Of a DNA stretch of 64,000 nt, positions 1-8,637 are shown piece after piece; positions within the stretch are counted from its first letter, which is position 1, and each line of letters starts with the position of its first letter. Source of the DNA: Phycisphaerae bacterium (GTDB lineage: Bacteria > Planctomycetota > Phycisphaerae > Phycisphaerales > SM1A02); contig PBAY01000044.1 in the NCBI GenBank assembly GCA_002717655.1, positions 1 to 64,000 of the forward strand, given 5' to 3'. The notes beneath the pieces were generated by a model. The model did no database searches and was not told the DNA's origin. It worked only from the letters and a program-made list of their open reading frames with translations. Both the position numbers and the translations under genes were made by a program.

Positions 1-2
1 CC

Positions 3-473
3 AATTACAACCGTGATGCGCTGGAAGCCTATCGCAACGGTGAACTTGATCTGGCGTTGTTCTATGCCAACAACTCCCTTCGTCTGGATTCGACTCAGCC
101 GGAGATGCACAGACTTCGTTCGACGTTTGCATCCGAGGCAACGGATGAGGCCTGGGAGCGTTCCCTGCATGAGCGGATTCTTCAGCGTGAAATGGAGTTC
201 GTTCCAGCCGATTCCTTGAATCCAGAGCCGACTCCGGATTTCAATCCTGAAGAAGCACCTTCGAACGAGATGCCCGAGGTCCAGCAAACCACATCAGCCA
301 TCAAGAGCGTCAAGGAGCCCGCAGCGGCTTCCATGGATCCAATCGATCCTGAACAGCTGGCGTTGTCACTTTCCAGAAGTCTTGCTGGTACTGGATTCGG
401 CACCGGTGAATCGATTGAATCCGCAACTTCGCCAGAAGAAGTTGCGTCCGTCAGCGGGACAGAAAACGAATGA
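3..473 (+). CDS. TPR-like protein, 5' end cut by the window
   Basis: The reading frame is open from the first in-frame codon at base 3, so the true start lies upstream of the window. The visible start (NYNRDALEAYRNGELDLALFYANNSLRLD) has the spacing of a TPR-type helix pair: a helix with A-x-x-A-Y, a turn G-E-L-D, then A-x-x-Y-A. The rest is Pro-, Glu- and Ser-rich and probably disordered. The stop at 471-473 lies 11 nt before the next gene, a TPR lipoprotein, so the two are likely co-transcribed. No enzymatic motif is visible. It may be an assembly or scaffold protein for the secretion genes downstream, but that rests on position only. Confidence 0.7.
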   Translation, partial: NYNRDALEAYRNGELDLALFYANNSLRLDSTQPEMHRLRSTFASEATDEAWERSLHERILQREMEFVPADSLNPEPTPDFNPEEAPSNEMPEVQQTTSAIKSVKEPAAASMDPIDPEQLALSLSRSLAGTGFGTGESIESATSPEEVASVSGTENE

Positions 474-484
474 AGGAATTCACC

Positions 485-1684
485 ATGAAACGCTCGTTTG
501 TGACGCCACCCCTGCTGTTGGTTGGAATCATCATGTTGACTTCCTGTGGCGGCGTGTCCAAGCGTGGCCAGGAGCTGCGTGAACAGGCGTATTCCCGCAT
601 GGATGAAGTCAATGCGGGTCTGCTTCATGAGCAGGCCACGACTGCATTTGAAACAGGTCAGCTCGACAAGGCAATGGATCTCACTGATGAAGCTGCTGCT
701 CGATTCCCCAAGGGGCCAGGCAATCATGTCCTCCGCGGTCGCGTATTGATGGAAGTTGATCGGCTTGCCGAGGCAGAGCGTTCTTTCAAGGAAGCCATCT
801 CGCTTGATGAGGATCTGGCCGAGGCGTACTACTTCCTTGGAATCGTCTATGAACGACTGTCCCGGGATGATCTGGCCTATGAGAGTTTCAGCAAGGCCAT
901 GGAACTTGAACCTGAGCGATTGCAGTTCGTGATGGCTGCAGCTGAATGTCTCATGGTTCAGAATCGATTGAAGGAAGCTGGCGATGTGATTGATGGTCGC
1001 TTTGACGACTTCGAACACAATGCGGCCCTCCATCATCTGCACGGGCAGTTGATGATCATGAACGGTGAAACAGAAAAGGCCTCGAAGGCCTATGAAATGG
1101 CCAGTCTCCTGGCGCCTCAGGATTCGAACCTTCTGGAAGAGTGGGCTCGTCTGCGACATCGTCAAGGAGATCACAGCGGCGTATTGAACTGCATGGCGGA
1201 GTTGCGGCAGCTGCATGGAAAGACCCCTGCGGTCGATCTGAAGTTGCTTGAAGCTCGATCGCTCCTACTGGTGGGACGCCATGCAGACGCACGGAATGCC
1301 TATCTTGATCTGGTCGAACTTCATCCTGACAATCTTCAGATCTGGAGAGAGTTCGGATTGTTTGCCTGGGATGTTCAGGATTGGCGTTCCGTAGGCCGTT
1401 GTGGCCAGCGGCTCAAGGCGGCGGGTGACCGTACCGCTCGGACTCAACTCTTTCTTGCCGTAGCGGCCAGAGAGGAAGGGGACCTGGAGGCCTCAAGAGC
1501 GTTATTGCAGGATCTATTGAAATGGGATCCCGATAATGCCATGGCTGGCGCGCTGTTGGCGGGGGTCTGTCTGCGCCAGGGAGATTCTGCGGCAGCTGAA
1601 AAAGCTTGGCAAGTCGCAGTTAAGTCGGCCCCTCAGCCTTCCGATGGAACGCTTGTGACGGGAGTCATCGGCAACGGCCGCTGA
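485..1684 (+). CDS. TPR-repeat lipoprotein
   Basis: A 399-aa protein with an N-terminal lipoprotein signal: MKRS, a hydrophobic stretch and the lipobox LTSC|GG, giving an acylated Cys at about residue 20. The rest is helical repeats with TPR consensus spacing, for example AEAYYFLGIVYERL followed by A-YESFSKAMELEP. I chose the ATG at 485 over the in-frame ATG at 470, because AAGGA at 474-478 is correctly placed for 485 and the lipobox then has a normal distance from the start. TPR lipoproteins often assist secretin or pilus assembly (PilF/PilW-like role). That would fit the pilus/secretion ATPase and platform genes downstream, but it is inference. Confidence 0.85.
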   Translation: MKRSFVTPPLLLVGIIMLTSCGGVSKRGQELREQAYSRMDEVNAGLLHEQATTAFETGQLDKAMDLTDEAAARFPKGPGNHVLRGRVLMEVDRLAEAERSFKEAISLDEDLAEAYYFLGIVYERLSRDDLAYESFSKAMELEPERLQFVMAAAECLMVQNRLKEAGDVIDGRFDDFEHNAALHHLHGQLMIMNGETEKASKAYEMASLLAPQDSNLLEEWARLRHRQGDHSGVLNCMAELRQLHGKTPAVDLKLLEARSLLLVGRHADARNAYLDLVELHPDNLQIWREFGLFAWDVQDWRSVGRCGQRLKAAGDRTARTQLFLAVAAREEGDLEASRALLQDLLKWDPDNAMAGALLAGVCLRQGDSAAAEKAWQVAVKSAPQPSDGTLVTGVIGNGR

Positions 1685-1719
1685 ACGACCTGTCTCAACA
1701 ACGCGTTTCCGAGCTACCC

Positions 1720-3183
1720 ATGAAGACCCTCCTCACCATGGCACTCGGGAGCCTCCTTCTCGCTGCCCTGGTTGCCGGTATGGCAATTCTGATGGTGTCG
1801 GGTTGGGGCCAGCTCCCGATCGATCGAACCGACTGGACGATGCTTGGCATCGGCCTGGGCGCCTCTGTCTGGGCTGTACTGCTGGTCGTCTGCCTCTTTA
1901 CAGCAAGAGTCTGCGATGCAGTCGTTTCCTTTGCAGATCGACTGGGTGAATCAAAGCCCTGCACGCTTCCCCGGACGCCAATCTGGATGAGGCCGCTCAT
2001 GCGATCTCTTTCCAGTATTCAGCAGGTTGTTCAGCAGCGCGAAGGTGACTGGCGGACCAGAATCCGTGATCTTGAGATTCGTCAACGACTGGCTGACTCG
2101 GAACGATCAAGATCCGAATCAGTTCTTGGTGTCATGCGTGAAGCAGTCATCGTGACGAACGCCTTTGATGAAATCATCTATGTGAATGATGCAGCTTCCA
2201 GGCTGCTTGGCTTTGATGTTTCCGCCTGTCTCAGACGTTCGATTTTCGAAGTGATTTCGGACGCTCCGTTGTGTCAGTTCATTCAGGAAACACGTGAAAC
2301 CGCTCGGGACCGCCGGCAGATCGATCATGTGATCGAACGAGGTGAAGAGTCGGTGTGTTGTGTCGCCATGCTCTCCACTCTCCTTGACGGAGCAGGCGAA
2401 GTCTCTTCCGTCGTCACGGTTCTGCATGACATGACCCGTGAGCGGGAAATCGCGCAGCTGAAGAGTGAATTCGTCTCCAAGGCCAGTCATGAACTGCGAA
2501 CACCGTTGTCATCGGTACAGGCCTATGTGGAGATGCTTGTGGATGGTGAAGCTCGAGACGAATCAAGTCGTCAGGAGTTCTACGGCATCATTCAGGCTGA
2601 GACGGAACGTCTGAGTCGCCTCGTGGACAACATGTTGAATATCAGTCGTATCGAAGCCGGTATTGTCCGAGTGGAGCGTGACGCCGTCGACTTCGAGGGA
2701 TTGATCGATCGAGCAGTTCAGACACTCGAGCCTCAGGCTCGTGAGAAACGCATCACGATCCATCGAGAACTCGCCCCGGTCGATCTTCGGGCAACAGGTG
2801 ATCTGGACATGCTGTATCAGGTCGTCGTGAACCTGGTTTCGAATGCGATCAAATACACCCCTGAAGGTGGTCGCGTGACGATTACGGCGGATTCAGATCA
2901 TCTTGAGCGCTGTGTCCACGTTTCGGTATCGGATACCGGTCTCGGTGTTCCTCCAGATGATCTGGAGCGAATCTTCGACAAGTTCTATCGAATTGAAAAT
3001 TACAAGCGCGTCGCGAAGGGAACTGGCCTGGGTCTCAACCTCTGCCGCCAGATCATCGAGACGCTGCATGGCGGTCAGATCGGATTGGAATCCCGACTTG
3101 GTTTGGGTTCTCGTTTCTGGTTCACCGTGCCCATGAGTCTTGAGTCCGAGCATGAATCGGAACGTACGGCGATTGCCGCCTAG
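1720..3183 (+). CDS. membrane PAS-domain sensor histidine kinase
   Basis: A 487-aa kinase of PhoR/VicK layout. Two N-terminal membrane segments lie at about residues 5-28 and 42-62, with almost no periplasmic loop between them. A linker and a PAS domain (about 125-235) follow, then the HisKA dimerisation domain with the H-box SHELRTPL (phospho-accepting His257). The HATPase domain has an N-box NLVSNAIKY near 375, a G1 box DTGLGVP, an F-box FDKFYRI and a G2 box GTGLGLNL. All catalytic boxes are intact. The receiver gene starts 10 nt after its stop, so the two are a likely cognate pair. With no sizeable periplasmic domain, the signal is probably sensed in the membrane or through the PAS domain. 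No strong Shine-Dalgarno is visible before the start. Confidence 0.93.
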   Translation: MKTLLTMALGSLLLAALVAGMAILMVSGWGQLPIDRTDWTMLGIGLGASVWAVLLVVCLFTARVCDAVVSFADRLGESKPCTLPRTPIWMRPLMRSLSSIQQVVQQREGDWRTRIRDLEIRQRLADSERSRSESVLGVMREAVIVTNAFDEIIYVNDAASRLLGFDVSACLRRSIFEVISDAPLCQFIQETRETARDRRQIDHVIERGEESVCCVAMLSTLLDGAGEVSSVVTVLHDMTREREIAQLKSEFVSKASHELRTPLSSVQAYVEMLVDGEARDESSRQEFYGIIQAETERLSRLVDNMLNISRIEAGIVRVERDAVDFEGLIDRAVQTLEPQAREKRITIHRELAPVDLRATGDLDMLYQVVVNLVSNAIKYTPEGGRVTITADSDHLERCVHVSVSDTGLGVPPDDLERIFDKFYRIENYKRVAKGTGLGLNLCRQIIETLHGGQIGLESRLGLGSRFWFTVPMSLESEHESERTAIAA

Positions 3184-3193
3184 GAGCATGAAC

Positions 3194-3592
3194 ATGTCCG
3201 CAAGAATTCTCGTTGTCGACGATGAGTCACACATCCTGCAAGTCCTGTCGCTCAAGCTCCGCAATGCAGGCTACACCGTCATGACCGCAGGTGATGGCGA
3301 AGAAGGTCTGCATGTGGCTACAGCCGAGGCGCCTGATCTGGTGATCACGGATCTTCAGATGCCCTACATGTCAGGTACTGATCTGTGTCGGTCTCTGGCA
3401 GAACGTTCGTCAACACAGGACATTCCCGTCATCATTCTCACTGCACGTGGCTATGCCCTGTCTGATGAGGATCTGGGCATCGGCAATATCAAGGAAGTCG
3501 TCAGCAAGCCATTCAGTCCACGACTGTTGATCCAGATGGTTCAGGCACTGCTTCTAGCCAAATCCTCTACTGGAAAGGCTCACGCAGCATGA
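3194..3592 (+). CDS. single-domain (CheY-like) response regulator
   Basis: A 132-aa receiver with no output domain. The acidic pair is D9/D10, the phosphorylation site is D53 (DLVITDLQMP), the switch Thr is T83 (ILTARG) and the conserved Lys is K105 (SKPF). I chose the ATG at 3194 rather than 3188 because GGAG at 3183-3186 then sits 7 nt upstream. It lies directly between its probable kinase and an HD-GYP gene whose ATG overlaps its stop (ATGA). Having no DNA-binding domain, it likely acts by protein contact, plausibly on the HD-GYP protein or on the pilus/secretion motor. The target is inferred from position. Confidence 0.93.
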   Translation: MSARILVVDDESHILQVLSLKLRNAGYTVMTAGDGEEGLHVATAEAPDLVITDLQMPYMSGTDLCRSLAERSSTQDIPVIILTARGYALSDEDLGIGNIKEVVSKPFSPRLLIQMVQALLLAKSSTGKAHAA

Positions 3593-5241
3593 GCATTCTG
3601 TCCACCATCAAGGCAAGAGCACAGGTTTCCACGCTGCAGCAGCGACTTCGGGAGATCGGTCTTGTTCTGATGCAATGTGATCGTGATGGCCGCTACAGCC
3701 CTCGCCGAACGGATCGGCGTGACTGGCTTGGGGATCTTGTTCATCGTTCACCTCTGGTAACCCGTGGTCTTGGTCGAGCTGCCGCGAAGTGGAATGCCGA
3801 AGATCAGCCGATGCCCTATGAAGTAGTACCGGGTCTCTGGTTGGCAGCAGTACCAGTGCAGGAACGTCGAGAACGTACCGGTTATGTGATTGCGGCCATA
3901 CCGACATGCAGTCTTGTTGAAAGTGAACAGTTCAATGCCATGTGTCAGGCCGCACGCCTGGATGTGGTGATGGCTCGTCGGATGCTGGAAGGGTTGAAGC
4001 CTCCATCGTCTGCTGAGGTTCCGCGTCTTGCAGCGATGTTCCGTTTCAGCTGGCATGATCAGATGGTCATTGATTCGCACTCCTCATCTCTGGAAGGAGT
4101 GGGGCGTGAGCTGGGCGAGTCGTATGAGGAAATCAATCTCCTCTACACCATCATTCAGGGAATGACGGTTGTCGAGCGACCGGATCGTTTCGTTTCGTTC
4201 GCCTGTGATGAACTGCTCCAGACGCTTCCATATCGGTGGATCGCCGCATGGGTGGAGCCACGTCGCCCCGGCGGGCAACCGGAAATGCTTGTGGCCGGCA
4301 CCCCCGGTCGTTCCGAAGCCTTGATCAAGGATGCAGCAGCGGCCATGTCCGCAACGCTTGACCCTGGTGCAAGCTGCGTAGTTGACGGGCATCCAGCTGC
4401 AGGATCGATTCTTGCAGAATTCGGGACAGCTGCGATGGCTCAGCCCATCAGTCGTGATGGACGCATGCATGGAATTCTCATCGCTGGCGAGAAGGAAGGT
4501 GCTGATATCACTGCATCTTCAGTCGACATGAAGCTGCTCGGTGCAGCCGCGAGTCACATGGCGATCTTTCTTGAGAATGCGGGTCTCTATGACGATCTCA
4601 ACGCGATGTTCCTCGGCACGTTGGAGGCCTTGACAGCCTCGATCGATGCCAAGGATCGTTATACCTGTGGTCACTCCCGACGTGTCGCGTTGCTCACGCG
4701 TCAGCTCGCGCATGCCGCAGGTCTTGATGAAGCCACTGTCGCACGAATGCATATCGCAGGCCTTGTTCACGATGTGGGCAAGATCGGTGTCTCCGAGCAA
4801 TTGCTCTGCAAGCCTGGCGAGCTGACTGAAGATGAATACGCATTGATCCGGGAACATCCCCGTATCGGTTATCGAATTCTCCGTGATATTCCACGATTTG
4901 AAGACATTCTCGATGGTGTGCTTCATCACCATGAACGGTGGGATGGCGCTGGATATCCCGATGGGATTGCTGGAGAGGATATTCCTCTTGTCGCACGACT
5001 GATTGCGCTCGCGGATGCGTTTGATGCGATGGGATCCACGCGTACCTATCGCTCAGCCATGGACTGCGATGCGGTTCTTGCAGAACTGGCCAGAGGTGCG
5101 GGCAAGCAGTTTGATCCAAATCTCGTTCCGCTGTTTCTGGAGCTCGACTTCACGGGATATCAGCGGATGGTGGAAGGGCATCAGCCTGTCGATCATGAAG
5201 AGATGACGGCGGAAGCCATGATGAAGGACGACGTACGATGA
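3589..5241 (+). CDS. GAF / HD-GYP protein, probable cyclic-di-GMP phosphodiesterase
   Basis: A 550-aa protein. The N-terminal 180 residues match nothing I recognise. A GAF-like sensor domain (about 190-335) follows, then a complete HD-GYP domain (about 340-520). The catalytic residues are present: H362 (HSRRVALL), H394-D395 (HDVGKIGV), the HHHE run at 446-449, and GYP at about 455-457. HD-GYP enzymes hydrolyse c-di-GMP to GMP or pGpG. The start overlaps the receiver gene by 4 nt and its stop overlaps the STAS gene by 4 nt, so expression is probably coupled. In context it may link the two-component signal to control of the pilus/secretion ATPase through c-di-GMP. Activity is inferred from the motifs. 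Confidence 0.92.
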   Translation: MSILSTIKARAQVSTLQQRLREIGLVLMQCDRDGRYSPRRTDRRDWLGDLVHRSPLVTRGLGRAAAKWNAEDQPMPYEVVPGLWLAAVPVQERRERTGYVIAAIPTCSLVESEQFNAMCQAARLDVVMARRMLEGLKPPSSAEVPRLAAMFRFSWHDQMVIDSHSSSLEGVGRELGESYEEINLLYTIIQGMTVVERPDRFVSFACDELLQTLPYRWIAAWVEPRRPGGQPEMLVAGTPGRSEALIKDAAAAMSATLDPGASCVVDGHPAAGSILAEFGTAAMAQPISRDGRMHGILIAGEKEGADITASSVDMKLLGAAASHMAIFLENAGLYDDLNAMFLGTLEALTASIDAKDRYTCGHSRRVALLTRQLAHAAGLDEATVARMHIAGLVHDVGKIGVSEQLLCKPGELTEDEYALIREHPRIGYRILRDIPRFEDILDGVLHHHERWDGAGYPDGIAGEDIPLVARLIALADAFDAMGSTRTYRSAMDCDAVLAELARGAGKQFDPNLVPLFLELDFTGYQRMVEGHQPVDHEEMTAEAMMKDDVR

Positions 5242-5600
5242 AGATGGAATGGGAACAGCACAAGCGAGGCGCCGTACTCCGATTGTCAGGAGAGCTGACG
5301 ATTGATGACGCCGAATCGATGCGAAGAAGATGTCGTCAATGGCTTGATGGCGCTTCGACCGGATTGATCGTCGAGTGTGAGGATCTTGACCGTCTTGATT
5401 CCGCAGGTCTTGATGCCATGCTCTGGCTTCAGGAAGAGCTTGATCGTTGCGGTCTGCCCATGCGACTTGCTTCATTGAATGGGCAGGCTGCGATTGCAAT
5501 GCGACTGACACGGCTCGATCGACGGTTTCAGCTGCATGAAAGTGTCGAAGCGGCCGCACGTCAGATCGGTGGCAACAACTGGCGAGGGCAGGCGGCATGA
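5238..5600 (+). CDS. STAS-domain protein (anti-sigma factor antagonist-like)
   Basis: A 120-aa single-domain protein with the STAS fold pattern: a beta strand with LRLSGELTIDDA, then a strand and loop LIVECEDLDRLDSAGLDAMLWL holding the conserved D-S-A-G turn. The Ser of that turn is the position phosphorylated in SpoIIAA/RsbV proteins. It overlaps both neighbours by 4 nt (HD-GYP upstream, gspE downstream). No anti-sigma kinase is encoded nearby, so it may instead serve as a protein-protein switch within this signalling and secretion operon. The family call is secure; the partner is unknown. Confidence 0.85.
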   Translation: MKMEWEQHKRGAVLRLSGELTIDDAESMRRRCRQWLDGASTGLIVECEDLDRLDSAGLDAMLWLQEELDRCGLPMRLASLNGQAAIAMRLTRLDRRFQLHESVEAAARQIGGNNWRGQAA

Positions 5601-7327
5601 GCAGTACACGAATCAATGCAGTCGAAGCGCTGCCGCGTCTGCCCTTGGGCGAGATGTTGCTTCAGCGTGGTCTTCTGAGCCAGGAGGATCTGGATCGTGC
5701 GCTGGAGCATCAGCTTCAGAGTGGTCATCAGAAACTTCTGGGTGAAGTGCTTCAGCAACTCGGTATCGCAACCGAATCTCAGGTACTGGAAGTCATCGCC
5801 GAAGGCTACGGCGTCCCATTCGTGGATCAGGTGGCCCGCGTTGCTGATCCTCGGGCGCTTGATGCGCTTCCGCGTGATTTCATCGAAGAGCACCGGATTC
5901 TCCCGCTCTTTCTGGTTCGCCAGACACTTACGATCGCCATTTCCGAGCCGGCCAACCTCTATCTGGTTGAAGAAGTCGCTCGTATCTCGGGCTACGACAT
6001 CAAGATCGCTGCAGCGACTCGGTCTGATATCGAATCAGCACTGCAGTCCTATCTGCCGGCGGCAAACGTCTTCGTCATCGATGACATCTATGAAGACATC
6101 GATGAGCAGGACTTCAGCATCATTGAACGTCAGGTCACGGAGATCGCCGACCTTGAAGAGGTCGCGGGTCACGGGCCGGTCGTCAAACTGGTGAACTTCA
6201 TCATCTTCAATGCGGTTCAGGAGCGTGCCTCGGATATCCATATCGAGCCTGACTATCAGGGCCTTCGTGTGCGATATCGAGTCGATGGGCGTCTCTATGA
6301 AAAGCTTTCACCGCCACACAAGATGCATGCAGCGATCGCGAGTCGTGTGAAGATCATGAGCAATCTGGATATCTCGGAACGTCGTGTTCCCCAGGACGGT
6401 GATTTCAATGTGATGCTTGAGGGTCGTCCGATCGATCTTCGTGTCTCGACGATGCCCGGCAAATATGGCGAGACCATCGTCATTCGTATCATCGACAGTC
6501 ATAACAATCGTCTTTCCATGGATCAACTCGGTTTCAGCTCCGAGATTCTCAGGGAATGGCAGCAGGTAATCGAGCAGCCCAATGGTGTGGTGCTGGTGAC
6601 CGGTCCTACGGGTTCGGGTAAATCCACCACGCTGTATTCAATGCTCTCCATGATCAACTCGCAGGAGATCAACATCTCCACGATCGAGGATCCGATCGAG
6701 GCGAAGATCTCCGGCATCAATCAGGCTCAGGTCAATGAGCGAGCGGGTTTCACCTTCTCCCGGGCGCTGCGCTCCATGTTGCGACAGGATCCGGATGTTC
6801 TGATGGTGGGTGAAATCCGTGATGGTGAGACCGCAGGCATCGTGACTCAGGCGGCGTTGACAGGCCATCTCGTGTTCTCGACCTTGCATACGAATGATTC
6901 AATCAGCGCTGTGACCCGCCTGGGCAACCTTGGTCTTGAAGAGTATCTGATCGCTGCGACACTTCGTGGTGTGCTTGCACAGCGGCTTGTTCGCAAGGTC
7001 TGTCCCCATTGCAAGGAGCCATGGGAGCCGGATGCGAGAATCCGTGAAGCGATGATTCGCGAGGGTTGTCAGTGGGAAACGCTCTATCGAGGAGCTGGGT
7101 GTGGCCGCTGTCGATCCACCGGATTCGCCGGCCGAATCGGAATCTTTGAACTACTTGTTCCGGACGCGAAGGTCCTTGATGCAATCGCTTCCGGTACGAA
7201 CTTGCAGGAACTCCGGACCCTCGTGGAGGGACGAGGGTTTCGGAGCCTGCGACACGATGGTCTTGAGAAGGTGTGTCATGGTCTGACCACACCTGAAGAA
7301 GTTCTTTCTGCCACGAGCATGTCATGA
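5597..7327 (+). CDS. gspE: type II secretion / type IV pilus assembly ATPase (GspE/PilB family)
   Basis: A 576-aa hexameric motor ATPase. An N-terminal MshEN/T2SSE_N-like domain (about 15-160) contains GEMLLQRGLLSQEDLDRAL and SQVLEVIAEGYGVPF. The catalytic domain has the Walker A motif GPTGSGKST (K342), an Asp/His-rich stretch, and a Walker B-like DVLMVGEIRDGET near residue 400. The C-terminal zinc module keeps all four Cys (CPHC at 469/472 and CGRC at 502/505). Such ATPases drive pseudopilus or pilus extension at the inner membrane. The platform gene follows with a 4-nt overlap. No pilin, secretin or retraction ATPase is encoded here, so GspE and PilB cannot be told apart. Confidence 0.92.
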   Translation: MSSTRINAVEALPRLPLGEMLLQRGLLSQEDLDRALEHQLQSGHQKLLGEVLQQLGIATESQVLEVIAEGYGVPFVDQVARVADPRALDALPRDFIEEHRILPLFLVRQTLTIAISEPANLYLVEEVARISGYDIKIAAATRSDIESALQSYLPAANVFVIDDIYEDIDEQDFSIIERQVTEIADLEEVAGHGPVVKLVNFIIFNAVQERASDIHIEPDYQGLRVRYRVDGRLYEKLSPPHKMHAAIASRVKIMSNLDISERRVPQDGDFNVMLEGRPIDLRVSTMPGKYGETIVIRIIDSHNNRLSMDQLGFSSEILREWQQVIEQPNGVVLVTGPTGSGKSTTLYSMLSMINSQEINISTIEDPIEAKISGINQAQVNERAGFTFSRALRSMLRQDPDVLMVGEIRDGETAGIVTQAALTGHLVFSTLHTNDSISAVTRLGNLGLEEYLIAATLRGVLAQRLVRKVCPHCKEPWEPDARIREAMIREGCQWETLYRGAGCGRCRSTGFAGRIGIFELLVPDAKVLDAIASGTNLQELRTLVEGRGFRSLRHDGLEKVCHGLTTPEEVLSATSMS

Positions 7328-8565
7328 GTATTGCCAGTACCTATGCCTATCGAGCGCGTGATCTGCAAGGTGAACCCGTAACGGGAACACTGACGGCTGA
7401 TACTCCTGAAGGGGCAGTCGCGCAGTTGCGAAGTGATGGGCTGATCGTCACGGGTATCCGTGATGCATCCGTGACGGCTCAGGTCGAAGCTGAAGCTGTT
7501 GTCGTTCAGGCGAAACAGAAAGCCCGACGAATACGTCGAAGTGATGTCGTATCGATGTGTCAGGAGCTTGGTGTCATGCTGGAATCCGGTGTGACACTTT
7601 CTGAAGCATTGAACGCGGTCACTGCTCAGGCAAAGCGGCCCGAATTTAGATCGGTCATGGCAGCCGTGACGGAGGAAGTCTGCGGAGGACGGCCCTTCTC
7701 TGAAGCGCTTGCGGCCAGAGGCAAGGTCTTTCCTCAGGTCATGACGAGTCTGGTGCGTGCCTCGGAAGCTTCGGGAACGATGTCCGAGATGCTGTTGCGT
7801 GTTGCTGACTATCTCGGGGCAGAACAGAAGACTGCTCGTCAGGTTCGCGGTGCCTTGATCTATCCAGCCTTCATGCTGGGTACAGGCATGGTCGTCGTCC
7901 TCTTCATGATGGTCTTCATCCTGCCTCGTTTCGCAAGAATCTATGAAATGCGTTCGGCCTCACTGCCAGGGCCGACCCGGGTTCTCATGAGCATGGGTGA
8001 GTTCGTGAGTTCGCAATGGGCGATCTATGTCCCCGTTCTGCTTTTCCTCACCATCACGACCGTGCTTTGGCAGCGAAGTCAGCATGGTCAGTGGTGCCGT
8101 GACTGGGTCAAGCTTCATCTCTGGGGTATTCGTGAAGTCTTCCAGAATCTCTATCTGACTCGTGCCTCGCGCACGATGTCGACCTTGCTGGCAGCAGGAG
8201 TCAACCTGCTGGATGTCATCGCTATCTGCAGAAGCATCACGGGCAACAAGGTATTCAACAAGGTCTGGGATGACATGGAACACCGTGTGCGTGAAGGTCT
8301 GCCGCTGAGCGCTGCCTTCGCTGAATCGGCTGAAATGCCACCGAATGTGTCCTCCATGGTGACGGCTGGCGAACGAAGTGGTCGATTGCCACAGGTCATG
8401 GAGAAGGTTGCGACGTTCTCCCAGGAACGGCTGGAAGCCTCGGTCAAGAAAGCCACCACGATGATCGAGCCCATCATGATCATCGGGATGGGTCTGCTGG
8501 TCGGTGCCGTCGCCTTGGCGCTCTTGCTGCCGATCTTCAAGATGAGCGGAGTCGTCGCCGGCTGA
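7324..8565 (+). CDS. gspF: type II secretion / type IV pilus inner-membrane platform protein (GspF/PilC family)
   Basis: A 413-aa protein with the duplicated GspF domain. The first copy (about residues 70-195) includes MCQELGVMLESGVTLSEAL, and the second (about 275-395) includes STLLAAGVNLLDVIAI. Each copy is followed by a membrane segment (about 180-205 and 380-405), with a further one at about 225-250. The start YAYRARDLQGEPVTGTL is the usual beginning of this family. It binds the GspE/PilB ATPase and is the rotary base for pilin assembly. This is the last gene of the signalling-secretion operon and is followed by a strong hairpin. Confidence 0.92.
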   Translation: MSIASTYAYRARDLQGEPVTGTLTADTPEGAVAQLRSDGLIVTGIRDASVTAQVEAEAVVVQAKQKARRIRRSDVVSMCQELGVMLESGVTLSEALNAVTAQAKRPEFRSVMAAVTEEVCGGRPFSEALAARGKVFPQVMTSLVRASEASGTMSEMLLRVADYLGAEQKTARQVRGALIYPAFMLGTGMVVVLFMMVFILPRFARIYEMRSASLPGPTRVLMSMGEFVSSQWAIYVPVLLFLTITTVLWQRSQHGQWCRDWVKLHLWGIREVFQNLYLTRASRTMSTLLAAGVNLLDVIAICRSITGNKVFNKVWDDMEHRVREGLPLSAAFAESAEMPPNVSSMVTAGERSGRLPQVMEKVATFSQERLEASVKKATTMIEPIMIIGMGLLVGAVALALLLPIFKMSGVVAG

Positions 8566-8603
8566 GCCTTGCATTGGATGGATAGATAAAGGATTGATTC
8601 CCG

Positions 8604-8629
8604 CCCCCGCGTTCATCTGGACGCGGGGG
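8604..8629. terminator. bidirectional hairpin between convergent genes
   Basis: A perfect 9-bp GC-rich stem (8604-8612 with 8621-8629) and an 8-nt loop, followed by a moderately T-rich stretch on the + strand. It lies between the stop of the GspF gene and the stop of the convergent PEP-CTERM-like gene, so it can serve both. Confidence 0.7.
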
Positions 8630-8637
8630 TGGTTCGT

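Noticed and set aside
182-1216. 344-codon frame on the minus strand
   Set aside because: It runs antisense to the TPR genes, has no family features, and the + strand proteins are clearly real.
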